DNA of 64,000 bases from Eubacteriales Family XIII. Incertae Sedis bacterium (GTDB lineage Bacteria > Bacillota > Clostridia > Peptostreptococcales > Anaerovoracaceae): NCBI GenBank assembly GCA_031272365.1, contig JAISTX010000039.1:17536-81535 (forward strand). Direction: 5' to 3'. The notes under the pieces were generated by a model, which saw only the letters and a program-made list of their open reading frames with translations, did not search any database and was not told the DNA's origin. The first letter of the stretch is position 1; each line of letters opens with the position of its first letter. This document shows, in pieces, positions 44,766-53,503 of the stretch. A program made the position numbers and the translations under genes.

Positions 44766-46658
44766 CTATCTTTCCAGCTCAAAGAATGCTATGTTTGTAT
44801 TTGTATCCCGGTTCAGCAGGCTGTAGGTGTCGCTTTTCTCGTCCTTGATGAAATGAACCATCCCGCCGAGTGGAACGTCGATGGCTTTGTATCTATCAGA
44901 ATCATATCGATTGTTCATTAAATAATGCGTTAACAGGATCGAGACAGAAGTCGTGCAGACGATAATAACAAAACCGGAATTACTCAGATTATTGAAAAAC
45001 GATTCCGCTCTTTCCCAGAATTTTTCTGGTGCTTCCATCCCTGATTCTTTATTTCGTTCGTAAAGCTCCTGTATAGATATTCGTTTGTCGCGCCACAAAT
45101 CAAGATGATGATACTCTTCGCTCTGAATCAAATCGCTCTCGCTTTTTCCTTGCAGTTTTTCCCCTAATGTAACTGGTAGCAAATTTTCATTATTCTCGCT
45201 GTGTGCCTGTGGAAGCAGTTTCTGCAATATCGTTACTGTTTCAGAAACCTGCTTCTTTCCAAATCCGTATATAAATACGTCCTCCTGCTTAAACCCCCTG
45301 TCGTCAATATAAGATTTGATTCTTGCAGATAGCTCTTCGATATCGCTGCGGCCAATTTGGGTCAAGGAACCTTCGCCGCTAATAATTTTCCGCACATTCT
45401 TCTCTGATTCACCATGTCTGATCAGAAGGATATGCTTTGGCTTCAAATATGTGATGAAACGATTGTACTCTGCCGAGTCTCTATGTGCGCTGGCGACCGA
45501 CACCCCCTCAGCCGCATATTTTCTCGCTTCTTCCTCTTCATTGTTGCTTAGGTGGAATTCTATCAGCGACTTGATATTCTTGTAGAATTCATCATATCTT
45601 GCGATTCGACGGCTTTCATCATGACCCAATTTGAATTGCTGTTTGGCCTTTTCGCGAGCACCCTCGGCAAAATGAATCCGGCCTCTTAGATTGTAGCATT
45701 TCACCTGCCGATCTTCATCGCGGATAAGTTCATACTCTCTCTCTGCATCATCAATCAAACTTAGTGCCGTCTTGAATTGGTCATGATCATTTTTTTTCAA
45801 CACTATCTCAGCTTTAAGAAAAAGCAAATTGGCCATCATTCTCTTTCTGTCATCCTTATTGGAAATTTTGTTGATTTCTGTTTCCAATGCCTGCATTACA
45901 GATCGCTGATCAAGCAAATCGAAACTAAGAATATGCCGGTCCGCTTGGCAAATGAGATAGTGGAATTTCCTTTCATCCTGTAGTCTATCTCTCGTTTTAA
46001 CAAGCATGGGACTGACTTCTGATTGTTCTTTGCAAAGACTATCCTCAAAAGCTCCTAAACCTTTTTCGTGAACATATTGTCTCAAACGCGTTCTTTCATT
46101 AGGCTCAAGTTTATATTGACTCCATCCCAAATCGTTTACTTTAATATAATACTCAGCATAACTCTTAGCTTCTTGTTGGCTGGCAGCTTCTTCTGTGTGC
46201 TGATACAAGGAGATGGCTTTTAGAACGTATATGCCATTCAACACGCGAATATAGTGTTTTCCAAGGCGAAGAAAAATACTGCTGCTGAAAAGACCGATTT
46301 TTATTGCGTCCTTATACTTTTTCGTATCGATTGCTTGAATGATGGGATCTAACAACCGGGTTTCATCATCAACATACGCCAAGGTCTGTAAAATCAACAC
46401 TCTGCTATACGCTACTTCCTCGGATTCCAGTATCGGGAAATACTTCTCTTTATCGGCCTTTCTGACATATAAATACCTCTCTATCTTTGGATAGAACCTC
46501 TTCAAGAGAGCCGCTATAACAACTGACAGAATCAAAATTACAATGAGTGCTACAGGACCAGACGTGGAAGCAAGTTGATATACGGAAATGATCGGAGCAA
46601 ATACAATCAAGATATACCCCAAGAAAGAGCTTTGTTGTTTTTGCCTTCTTTTACTCAT
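44766..46658 (-). CDS. Membrane protein with TPR-like middle and degenerate histidine-phosphatase domain
   Basis: 630 residues, clearly more AT-rich than its neighbours. Two N-terminal helices (about 14-32 and 38-55). A long alpha-helical middle (about 70-400) has TPR-like spacing, e.g. AEREYELIRDEDRQVKCYNL. A PGAM-like domain runs from about 405: LLIRHGESEKN keeps the first catalytic His, but the SSxxRAxxT segment reads YGFGKKQVSETV and the second His segment VSHGG reads VCTTS, so phosphatase chemistry is doubtful. ATG 46658 overlaps the upstream stop by 8 nt. No known system recognised. Confidence 0.75.
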   Translation of the reverse strand: MSKRRQKQQSSFLGYILIVFAPIISVYQLASTSGPVALIVILILSVVIAALLKRFYPKIERYLYVRKADKEKYFPILESEEVAYSRVLILQTLAYVDDETRLLDPIIQAIDTKKYKDAIKIGLFSSSIFLRLGKHYIRVLNGIYVLKAISLYQHTEEAASQQEAKSYAEYYIKVNDLGWSQYKLEPNERTRLRQYVHEKGLGAFEDSLCKEQSEVSPMLVKTRDRLQDERKFHYLICQADRHILSFDLLDQRSVMQALETEINKISNKDDRKRMMANLLFLKAEIVLKKNDHDQFKTALSLIDDAEREYELIRDEDRQVKCYNLRGRIHFAEGAREKAKQQFKLGHDESRRIARYDEFYKNIKSLIEFHLSNNEEEEARKYAAEGVSVASAHRDSAEYNRFITYLKPKHILLIRHGESEKNVRKIISGEGSLTQIGRSDIEELSARIKSYIDDRGFKQEDVFIYGFGKKQVSETVTILQKLLPQAHSENNENLLPVTLGEKLQGKSESDLIQSEEYHHLDLWRDKRISIQELYERNKESGMEAPEKFWERAESFFNNLSNSGFVIIVCTTSVSILLTHYLMNNRYDSDRYKAIDVPLGGMVHFIKDEKSDTYSLLNRDTNTNIAFFELER

Positions 46659-47454
46659 TACTGTCACCCAACAGGCTTTCTAAGGTCTTCAACATGAGCA
46701 TGCGCGATTGCTTTTCGATGAAATCATGGTTCGCCTTTTCAATTATTATTTTCTTGCATTGAAGCGTAGAGAGTATCCCCTGGTCGATATATTTGTCATC
46801 ATCCGCGATGACCAGCGATGTCATGCCCAGAATGTCTTTCTCCAGATTCACCAGCGCCTTGTCATCCTCAAAAAACGACCCGTGCATATAGAAGCCTTTT
46901 CTATACACATATCCTTGTGCTTTCAGCTCCGCATATTCTTCATCCTCCTGATTTTCAGTCAGTAGATTCTTGATGTCAAAAGGCGAAAGGAAAAATGGAT
47001 TGATCAGCACCAAACGATGAATCAACTCTGGATTGCTTTTCGCAAAAACAGCTGAAGAAGTGCATCCAACACAATGCGCAACGAGGTTGATTTTATCTGT
47101 TTCAATTTGGTCACGCGAAAGCAGGAATGATCGGGCATCCTGTATGTCCTGAAGATGGGTATGCAAAGTGATGGTTTCGATATCGACGCCGCTTTCCCCA
47201 AAACCGCTCATATCAATGCGAAGGCAGTAAAACCCGAGCGATTCGAAATGCTTTGCTATGTCGAAATATAAATGGTAGTATCCGATTCTGTTGGAAGCAA
47301 GATACCCGTGCACGATCAGTATCGGCGGCATCCCGTTGTAATTGTCCGGTGTATGCAAAGTGCCGACAATATCACTTCCCCCCTGCCTTGGTATCCGTAC
47401 AAGTTCCATCGCCATCCTGTTTGACTTCTCCCCAAAAAAGTTGTTTTCCGACAT
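46651..47454 (-). CDS. Alpha/beta hydrolase with Cys in the nucleophile elbow
   Basis: 267 residues. Classic fold: ILIVHGYLASN (oxyanion loop), DMSGFGESG, elbow VAHCVGCTSS where GxSxG is expected (Cys near residue 127), acid VIADDDKYID and His in KANHDF. The candidate triad is Cys-Asp-His. AT-rich like its downstream partner and coupled to it. TATAAT ends 4-5 nt before the first ATG (47454), so either the mRNA is leaderless or translation starts at ATG 47415, which follows GGGGAG. Substrate unknown. Confidence 0.78.
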   Translation of the reverse strand: MSENNFFGEKSNRMAMELVRIPRQGGSDIVGTLHTPDNYNGMPPILIVHGYLASNRIGYYHLYFDIAKHFESLGFYCLRIDMSGFGESGVDIETITLHTHLQDIQDARSFLLSRDQIETDKINLVAHCVGCTSSAVFAKSNPELIHRLVLINPFFLSPFDIKNLLTENQEDEEYAELKAQGYVYRKGFYMHGSFFEDDKALVNLEKDILGMTSLVIADDDKYIDQGILSTLQCKKIIIEKANHDFIEKQSRMLMLKTLESLLGDSNE

Positions 47455-47616
47455 GGTTATTATACCTGAAATGGGCTATGGGCGCATGACTTTGGTTGAG
47501 AGTGGTCGAGCTTACGATTTGGTGGAAAGGCGATGGGCCTATGACGGAGGAGACCATCGAGCTAATAGGTGTGTAAACTGCATGGTTTTGGCCGCAGAGC
47601 CGCTGACGATCAGCTT

Positions 47617-48219
47617 TCAGCTTTGCGTGTCGTCGTTGGTGAGCACATATTCGTTGACCTCGGTGTCGTCTATTGTTTCCCGGACGCACCAGAACGGCGA
47701 AAACGTGCCGTCGTCGTCACCTTCTACGAAAACTGCCTTGACGTTCACGGTATGCCCTGCTTGTGACAGCTTGTACCAGCTGCGCTCGAACATCCGCCAC
47801 GCGCCATAGCGGTTCATGATAATGTCCTGCTCCATGGCAATGCTTGGGTGCTGTCCGAGCGCGATGCCGAAATGGCCTGCGTCCATGCCCTCGTGCGAGG
47901 CATGGGCACCGCCAACCGATTTGTACTCGCCATGCGCCTTTCTGATCGCTGAAGCATCGTCGGTATGCATCATTTCGCTATCGATGTAGGCGATGTTCCC
48001 TTTATCGTCGGTAAGATATAGATTGTCGTTGTAGACGTAGGCGCAGCTGGGGGCGAGATCAGCTGGGTTGAGCCTGCTCTCCATGCGCAGCGTGACCACC
48101 TTCTTGACTTCCAGGTAGTCGGGGTACTGTTTTCTCATGGACTCAAGCTGTATCTGCCCGGCGAGGATGATGCCCGGCGACATGACATCCGTGAATATGG
48201 CTTTGGGTTCGGCGCTCAT
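47617..48219 (-). CDS. DNA/RNA non-specific endonuclease domain protein
   Basis: 200 residues. The second half matches the Endonuclease_NS_2/NUC pattern: DAGHFGIALG (catalytic DxGH), IIMNRYGAWRMFERSWYKL (Mg-binding Asn) and VNVKAVFVEGDDDG. The preceding YVYNDNLYLTDDKGNI is the short beta module seen before this domain in polymorphic toxins. No signal peptide, LXG or other delivery domain. The ATG overlaps the dehydrogenase stop (ATGA), an odd coupling. No immunity-like gene follows. It may be a toxin tail that lost its trafficking module. Confidence 0.72.
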   Translation of the reverse strand: MSAEPKAIFTDVMSPGIILAGQIQLESMRKQYPDYLEVKKVVTLRMESRLNPADLAPSCAYVYNDNLYLTDDKGNIAYIDSEMMHTDDASAIRKAHGEYKSVGGAHASHEGMDAGHFGIALGQHPSIAMEQDIIMNRYGAWRMFERSWYKLSQAGHTVNVKAVFVEGDDDGTFSPFWCVRETIDDTEVNEYVLTNDDTQS

Positions 48220-49124
48220 TGACGCTCTTGCAAGTTTTCCGTTGGAGCCGCCTGCCTGCTGAGCAGGTCGTACAGGACTTGTGTCCCTTTGTCCTCTTTG
48301 CCTTCTGCTACGAGGCGGTCGTAGAGGGTTTTTGCGAGCTCCAGCCCCGGGGCGTGGAAGCCCATCGCCTCCGCTTCCGCGATGGCGATGTTGAGGTCCT
48401 TGACGAAGTGCTTGACGTAGAACCCGGGCTCGAAATCGCCCCGGATCATCCTCGGCGCGAGGTTGCTGAGCGACCAGCTCCCGGCGGCGCCGGCGCCGAT
48501 GCTCTCCAGGACCTTTTCCGGGTCGAGCCCGGCCTTCTGCGCGTAGACCACGGCCTCGCTGACGCCGATCATGCCCGAGGCGATCGCGATCTGGTTGCAC
48601 ATCTTCGTGTGCTGCCCCGCGCCGGGGCCGCCCTGCAGCTTGATGTTTTTCCCCATGCACTCCAGCACCGGGAGCGCCGCTTCGAAGTCCGCCGCCTCGC
48701 CCCCCACCATGATGGTCAGCGTGGCGTTCCGCGCGCCCACGTCCCCGCCGGAGACCGGGGCGTCCAGCGCACGGACGCCCTTCGCCGCGGCGACCTCCTG
48801 GATCCTCGCCGCGAGGCTTGGCTTGGACGTGGTCATGTCGATGACGCAGGCGCCCGGCCTCGCCCGTTCCAGGATGCCCCCGCCGCCGAGGTATACCTCC
48901 TCCACGTCGGACGGGTATCCGACCATCGTGATGATCGTATCCGAGCCGGCTGCGACCTCGCCGGCGGAATCCTTCCAGGCGGCGCCCCGCGCCACAAGGC
49001 CGTCCGCGCGCGCTTTCGTCCGGTTGTAGACCAGCAACGGGTACCCGGCGTCGAGCAGGTGCCCCGCCATGCTCTCCCCCATCACGCCCGTGCCGACAAA
49101 CCCGATCACCAAATCCTTTTTCAT
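48216..49124 (-). CDS. Beta-hydroxyacid dehydrogenase (2-hydroxy-3-oxopropionate reductase / 3-hydroxyisobutyrate dehydrogenase type)
   Basis: 302 residues. N-terminal Rossmann motif GFVGTGVMGESMAGHLLDAG, substrate-binding APVSGGDVGARNATL, catalytic Lys in GAGQHTKMCNQ. GarR/GlxR-like enzymes reduce tartronate semialdehyde or related 3-oxoacids with NAD(P)H. AGGAGG precedes two ATGs, 49127 and 49124; the second has the better spacing. No glyoxylate or glucarate genes are nearby, so the physiological substrate is open. Confidence 0.88.
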   Translation of the reverse strand: MKKDLVIGFVGTGVMGESMAGHLLDAGYPLLVYNRTKARADGLVARGAAWKDSAGEVAAGSDTIITMVGYPSDVEEVYLGGGGILERARPGACVIDMTTSKPSLAARIQEVAAAKGVRALDAPVSGGDVGARNATLTIMVGGEAADFEAALPVLECMGKNIKLQGGPGAGQHTKMCNQIAIASGMIGVSEAVVYAQKAGLDPEKVLESIGAGAAGSWSLSNLAPRMIRGDFEPGFYVKHFVKDLNIAIAEAEAMGFHAPGLELAKTLYDRLVAEGKEDKGTQVLYDLLSRQAAPTENLQERQ

Positions 49125-49242
49125 CATTTGCCCTCCTGTTTTTTCAGTTTGATCCACCACAAAGATATTACCACGTATTGCGCTCTGCGAAATGCGCCGG
49201 CGGGCGGCGACACTGGCTCATTATTTCGTTGCTGATGCATGG

Positions 49243-49500
49243 TCACGGCTTCAGCATCGTGATTGGCACTATGTAAACACCATCCGGGCGGCGCATGGCC
49301 ACGCCGGTGCCGGTGATGACGGCAAGGCAGCGCGGCGGCTTTGCGCCCCATTTCACAACTTTGCTCCCAAGCCGGAGGAGCGCGCGCCCTCCTCGATTGC
49401 ACTTCCTCTGAGCTTGATTTCAAAAGCCCCCCAGCTTCCGTCGCGAAGCTCGATAATGGCGTCCACTTCCAGCATGCTGCGCAAAAATCAAGTTTTCTAT
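49243..49500 (-). pseudogene. C-terminal remnant of a DUF4143 AAA ATPase
   Basis: On the minus strand one frame reads LEVDAIIELRDGSWGAFEIK, and after a stop and frameshift another reads LAVITGTGVAMRRPDGVYIV, then PITMLKP and a stop. Both are hallmarks of the C-terminus of DUF4143 ATPases. Only about 85 residues remain, in two frames. Confidence 0.7.
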
Positions 49501-49523
49501 TGATGTTTTTGCAAGAACTGCGC

Positions 49524-49539
49524 ACGCAAACGATTGCTT
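49524..49539. promoter_or_regulatory. Putative LacI-family operator upstream of the sulfate-uptake operon
   Basis: ACGCAAACGATTGCTT, a PurR/LacI-like box with central CG. The 12-base core GCAAACGATTGC is identical to one upstream of the APS reductase gene (54632-54647). The LacI-type regulator at 53496-54557 lies between the two gene blocks. Confidence 0.65.
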
Positions 49540-49570
49540 AATCTCTCCTTGTAAATCGCTGGCGACCGGT

Positions 49571-49604
49571 ATAACATAGTAAATATATTGTATTACTATG
49601 TTAT
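49571..49604. promoter_or_regulatory. Perfect 12-bp inverted repeat in the sulfate-uptake leader
   Basis: ATAACATAGTAA (49571-49582) and TTACTATGTTAT (49593-49604) are perfect reverse complements with a 10-bp AT-rich gap, ending just before AAGGAG. It could be an operator for a second regulator, or a hairpin at the 5' end of the mRNA near the ribosome binding site. Confidence 0.65.
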
Positions 49605-49618
49605 TAAGGAGAAATGTT

Positions 49619-50731
49619 ATGAAAAAGAGTGTCAATCCGAAGAGGCTGTTTGCGATTGTCCTATCGCTCGTCATGATTGCGGGACTTTTTGCGGGTTGTT
49701 CCGACAAAGGGGAGAGCGCCGGGTCGGCGGCCAGGGGAAGCAGCGCATCGGGCAGTGCCGCCGGGGACGCGGCGGCCGGGGAGGCGAGGCCCGATACCAT
49801 CGAGATCACCAACGTCTCCTATGACCCGACGCGCGAGCTCTACGCCGAGTACAACGAGGTGTTCGCGGCGCACTGGCTGGAGGAGACCGGCCAGACGGTC
49901 GTGGTCACGCAGTCGCACGGCGGCAGCGGCGGCCAGGCGCGCGCGGTCATCGAAGGCAACGAGGCGGACGTGGTCACGCTCGCGCTCGAGGGCGACGTGG
50001 ACGCCATCCGCAAAGAGGGCCTCATCGACGAGGGCTGGCTGAGCGAGCTCCCGAACGACAGCTCGCCGTACACCTCCACGATCGTCTTCCTCGTCCGCGC
50101 GGACAACCCGAAGGGCCTGCAGGACTGGGACGACCTCGTCAAGCCGGGCGTGGAAGTCATCACGCCCGACCCGAAGACCTCGGGCGGCGCCAAGTGGAAT
50201 TTCCTCGCGGCGTGGGCGTTCTCCGACCAGAACTACGGCGGGGATGAGGAGAAGAACACGCAGTTCGTGAAGGACCTCTACGCCAACGTCACGGTGCTGG
50301 ACTCCGGCGCGCGCGGCTCCACGACGACCTTCGTCGAGAACGGCCAGGGGGACGTGCTCCTCGCGTGGGAGAACGAAGCGTTCCTGGCGATCGAGGAGCA
50401 CCCGGGCGAGTTTGAGATCGTCACGCCGTCCCTCAGCATACTGGCGCAGCCCTCCGTCGCCGTGGTCGACGAGAACGCGAGGAAGCACGGCACGGAGGAA
50501 GTGTCCGAGGCCTACCTCGAATTCCTCTACACGGACGAAGCGCAAAGGATCGAAGGCAAATATTATTACAGGCCGTCCAACCAGGAGATCCTTGAGGAGT
50601 TTTCGGACGTCTTCAACCTCGAGATCAAGCTCGTCAACATCACGGACGACTTCGGCGGCTGGGACGCGGCGAACGAGAAGTTTTTCAACGACGGCGCGAT
50701 CTTCGACCAGATCTACGCCAGGGAAGCGTAA
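49619..50731 (+). CDS. Sulfate/thiosulfate ABC transporter substrate-binding lipoprotein
   Basis: 370 residues. Lipoprotein signal with lipobox AGLFAGC (Cys near residue 25), then the sulfate-binding family motifs: [39 protein letters not shown], and [20 protein letters not shown]. It captures sulfate outside the membrane for the CysTWA transporter encoded next. AAGGAG lies 7 nt before ATG 49619. It is closer to Sbp/CysP than to molybdate binders. Confidence 0.95.
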   Translation: MKKSVNPKRLFAIVLSLVMIAGLFAGCSDKGESAGSAARGSSASGSAAGDAAAGEARPDTIEITNVSYDPTRELYAEYNEVFAAHWLEETGQTVVVTQSHGGSGGQARAVIEGNEADVVTLALEGDVDAIRKEGLIDEGWLSELPNDSSPYTSTIVFLVRADNPKGLQDWDDLVKPGVEVITPDPKTSGGAKWNFLAAWAFSDQNYGGDEEKNTQFVKDLYANVTVLDSGARGSTTTFVENGQGDVLLAWENEAFLAIEEHPGEFEIVTPSLSILAQPSVAVVDENARKHGTEEVSEAYLEFLYTDEAQRIEGKYYYRPSNQEILEEFSDVFNLEIKLVNITDDFGGWDAANEKFFNDGAIFDQIYAREA

Positions 50732-50756
50732 GCGCGGCAGCGCAGACAGCGGACAG

Positions 50757-51623
50757 ATGCCGAAGCGGGCGATGGGCACAAACACAGGCAGAAGCATACG
50801 GCGGCGCCGGAACCAGGTCATACCGGGTTTCGGCCTGTCGATGGGCGTCACCATCTTCATGCTGAGCCTGATCGTGCTCATCCCCCTCGCCTCGGTTTTC
50901 GTGGTGCTGTCGGGCGCGACGCCCCAGGAGATCTGGAAGGCGATCACCGACCCACAGACGGTGTCCACCTACAAGGTGAGCTTCGCCTGCGCGGGGATCG
51001 CCTCCGTCGTCAACGTGGTGTTCGGCATCCTGCTCGCCTGGATCATCACGCGGTACAAATTCCCGCTGCGGCGGGTGTTGGACGGGCTGATCGAGCTGCC
51101 CTTCGCCCTGCCGACCGCCGTGGCCGGCATTTCGCTGACCACGCTGTATTCCGACAAGGGCTGGATCGGCGGCTTCTTCGCCAAATTCGGGGTCATGATT
51201 TCCTACACGACCATCGGCATCACCATCGCCATGATCTTCATCGGCATCCCGTTCGTGGTGCGGTCCATCCAGCCCGTGCTGGAGAAGCTCGACCCGCAGT
51301 ACGACGAGGCGGCCTCCGTCCTGGGCGCGAGCAAGGCGCGCATCTTCTTCAAGATCATCTTCCCGGAGATCACCCCGGCCGCGCTCACCGGCTTCGGCCT
51401 CGCGTTCGCGCGCGCCATCGGCGAGTACGGCAGCGTGGTCTTCATCGCGGGGAACATCCCGTGGAAGACGCAGATCACGCCGCTCATCATCAAGAGCAAG
51501 CTGGAGCAGTTCAACTACACGGCCGCGACCTCCATCGCCCTGGTCATGATCATCTTCGCATTCTGCGTCCTGTTCGGGATCAACACGCTGCAGGCGCGCA
51601 TCAACCGGATCGCGCAGGGGTAG
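50757..51623 (+). CDS. cysT: Sulfate ABC transporter permease CysT
   Basis: 288 residues, six helices, preceded by a basic N-terminus (RRRRNQVIPGF). It has the family motifs LPFALPTAVAGISLTTLY and the cytoplasmic EAA loop DEAASVLGASKARIFFKIIFPEI. It forms the channel with CysW. The start is ATG 50757; ATG 50772 is possible. Lies 25 bp after the binding-protein gene. Confidence 0.94.
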   Translation: MPKRAMGTNTGRSIRRRRNQVIPGFGLSMGVTIFMLSLIVLIPLASVFVVLSGATPQEIWKAITDPQTVSTYKVSFACAGIASVVNVVFGILLAWIITRYKFPLRRVLDGLIELPFALPTAVAGISLTTLYSDKGWIGGFFAKFGVMISYTTIGITIAMIFIGIPFVVRSIQPVLEKLDPQYDEAASVLGASKARIFFKIIFPEITPAALTGFGLAFARAIGEYGSVVFIAGNIPWKTQITPLIIKSKLEQFNYTAATSIALVMIIFAFCVLFGINTLQARINRIAQG

Positions 51624-51627
51624 GGGC

Positions 51628-52437
51628 ATGAAGCGAAATGGCGTACAATTGATCCTGATCCTGCTCGGCGCCGCGTTCGTCTTCGTGATGCTGATCCTGC
51701 CGCTGATCACGGTCATGACCTATGCGCTCCGGCAGGGCTGGGAAACCTTCGCCGAGGCCATCACGGACGACTATGCCGTCAAGGCCTTGAAGTTGACAGG
51801 CTTCAGCACCGTCATCACGCTCGCCGTCAACACGGCATTCGGCGTCTTCGCGTCCTGGGCCATCGCCAAGTTTGCCTTCCGAGGGAAGCAGGTCCTCACG
51901 ACGCTCATCGACATCCCGTTTTCCATCTCGCCCATCATCGCGGGCCTGATCTTCATCCTGGTCTTTGGCCGCATCGGCTGGGCCTACCCGCTCACGGAGT
52001 CCCTCGGGGTCAAGGTCGTGTTCGCCGTGCCCGGCATCGTCCTCGCGACCATCTTCGTCACCTTCCCCTTCATCTCGCGGGAGCTCATCCCGCTCATGCA
52101 GGCGCAGGGGAACGAAGAGGAAGAGGCGGCGGCGCTGATGGGCGCGAAGGGCCTCAAGATCTACCGCCGGATCACGCTCCCGCATATCAAATGGGCGCTC
52201 CTGTACGGCGTCATCCTGTGCACGGCGCGCGCCATGGGGGAATTCGGCGCGGTGTCGGTGGTCTCCGGGCATCTGCGCGGGAAGACCAACACGCTGCCGC
52301 TGCACGTGGAGATCCTGTTCAACGAATACAAGCTGACGGCGGCGTTCGCGGTGTCATCCATTTTGGTTGTCACCGCGATCATCATCATGATTCTGCGCAA
52401 CATCGTGGAATACAAGCTCAAGAAAGAGGAGGGCTGA
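51628..52437 (+). CDS. cysW: Sulfate ABC transporter permease CysW
   Basis: 269 residues, six helices. FSISPIIAGLIFILVFG and the EAA loop EEEAAALMGAKGLKIYRRIT are typical of CysW. It starts 4 bp after the CysT stop with GGGGTAGGGG upstream. Confidence 0.94.
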   Translation: MKRNGVQLILILLGAAFVFVMLILPLITVMTYALRQGWETFAEAITDDYAVKALKLTGFSTVITLAVNTAFGVFASWAIAKFAFRGKQVLTTLIDIPFSISPIIAGLIFILVFGRIGWAYPLTESLGVKVVFAVPGIVLATIFVTFPFISRELIPLMQAQGNEEEEAAALMGAKGLKIYRRITLPHIKWALLYGVILCTARAMGEFGAVSVVSGHLRGKTNTLPLHVEILFNEYKLTAAFAVSSILVVTAIIIMILRNIVEYKLKKEEG

Positions 52438-52444
52438 CGGGCGG

Positions 52445-53503
52445 ATGTATGTCGAACTGAAAAACCTGAACAAGAGATTCGGAAACTACCAGGCCGCAGA
52501 CGGCGTGAGCTTCTCCATCGAGAAGGGGAAGCTGGTCGGGCTCTTGGGGCCGTCCGGCAGCGGGAAGACCACGATCCTGCGCATGATCTCCGGGCTGGAG
52601 CAGCCGGACTCCGGCGACATATTCATAGACGGCGTGCGGGTCAACGACCTGCCCGCGGCGAAGCGCGGCGTGGGCTTCGTGTTCCAAAACTACGCGCTGT
52701 TCCGCTACATGACCGTCTTCGACAACATCGCGTTCGGCCTGACCGTGCAGAAGAAGGACAAGGCCTTCATCCGCGCGCGCGTCACCGAGCTGATCCGCCT
52801 CATCGGCCTGGAGGGCCTCGAGAAAAGGCGCCCGCACCAGCTGTCCGGCGGCCAGAAGCAGCGCGTCGCCTTCGCGCGCGCGCTCGCGCCCAACCCGCAC
52901 CTGCTGCTGCTCGACGAGCCGTTCGCCGCCATAGACGCCAAGGTGCGCAAGGAGCTGCGCTCCTGGCTGCGCGAGACCATCGGCAAGGTGGGCATCACCA
53001 GCGTCTTCGTGACGCACGACCAGGAGGAGGCCGTCGAGGTGGCGGACGACATCATCATCACGAACAACGGGCGCATCGAGCAGATCGGCTCGCCCGTGGA
53101 CATCTACCGCAACCCCAAGACGCCGTTCGCGGCGCAGTTCATCGGCACGTCCATCCGCATCCCGGAGTACTGGAAGCTCCACGGCTACGAGAAAACCCCC
53201 GGCTTCGAGCACGCAGTGGTCCGCCCGGAGTTTGTGCTCGTTTCCAAGATAGAGAAGGAGCAGTACCCCGTCACCTCCAAACGCGGGGTCATCTCCGGCA
53301 TCTTCTTCCGAGGCAACGCCATGGAGCTGAACATCGACGTCAACGGGCTGCACCTGACGTCCAACCAGTCGCTCGACGAAGCGGCCTTTGCCGTCGGCGA
53401 GGAGGTCAGCGTCCTCATCTACCGCCTCTATATCTATAATGAAACCGAGGTCCGGCTCGTGGAAAACTCGTCCATCAAGAGCGACGGCACCTTCTTCATA
53501 TAG
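52445..53503 (+). CDS. cysA: Sulfate ABC transporter ATP-binding protein CysA
   Basis: 352 residues. Walker A GPSGSGKTT, signature LSGGQKQRVAFARAL, Walker B LLLLDEPFAAID, switch His FVTHDQEEA, and a C-terminal regulatory domain containing VRPEFVLV. It powers CysTW. The 3' end overlaps the convergent LacI gene by 8 bp. Confidence 0.95.
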   Translation: MYVELKNLNKRFGNYQAADGVSFSIEKGKLVGLLGPSGSGKTTILRMISGLEQPDSGDIFIDGVRVNDLPAAKRGVGFVFQNYALFRYMTVFDNIAFGLTVQKKDKAFIRARVTELIRLIGLEGLEKRRPHQLSGGQKQRVAFARALAPNPHLLLLDEPFAAIDAKVRKELRSWLRETIGKVGITSVFVTHDQEEAVEVADDIIITNNGRIEQIGSPVDIYRNPKTPFAAQFIGTSIRIPEYWKLHGYEKTPGFEHAVVRPEFVLVSKIEKEQYPVTSKRGVISGIFFRGNAMELNIDVNGLHLTSNQSLDEAAFAVGEEVSVLIYRLYIYNETEVRLVENSSIKSDGTFFI

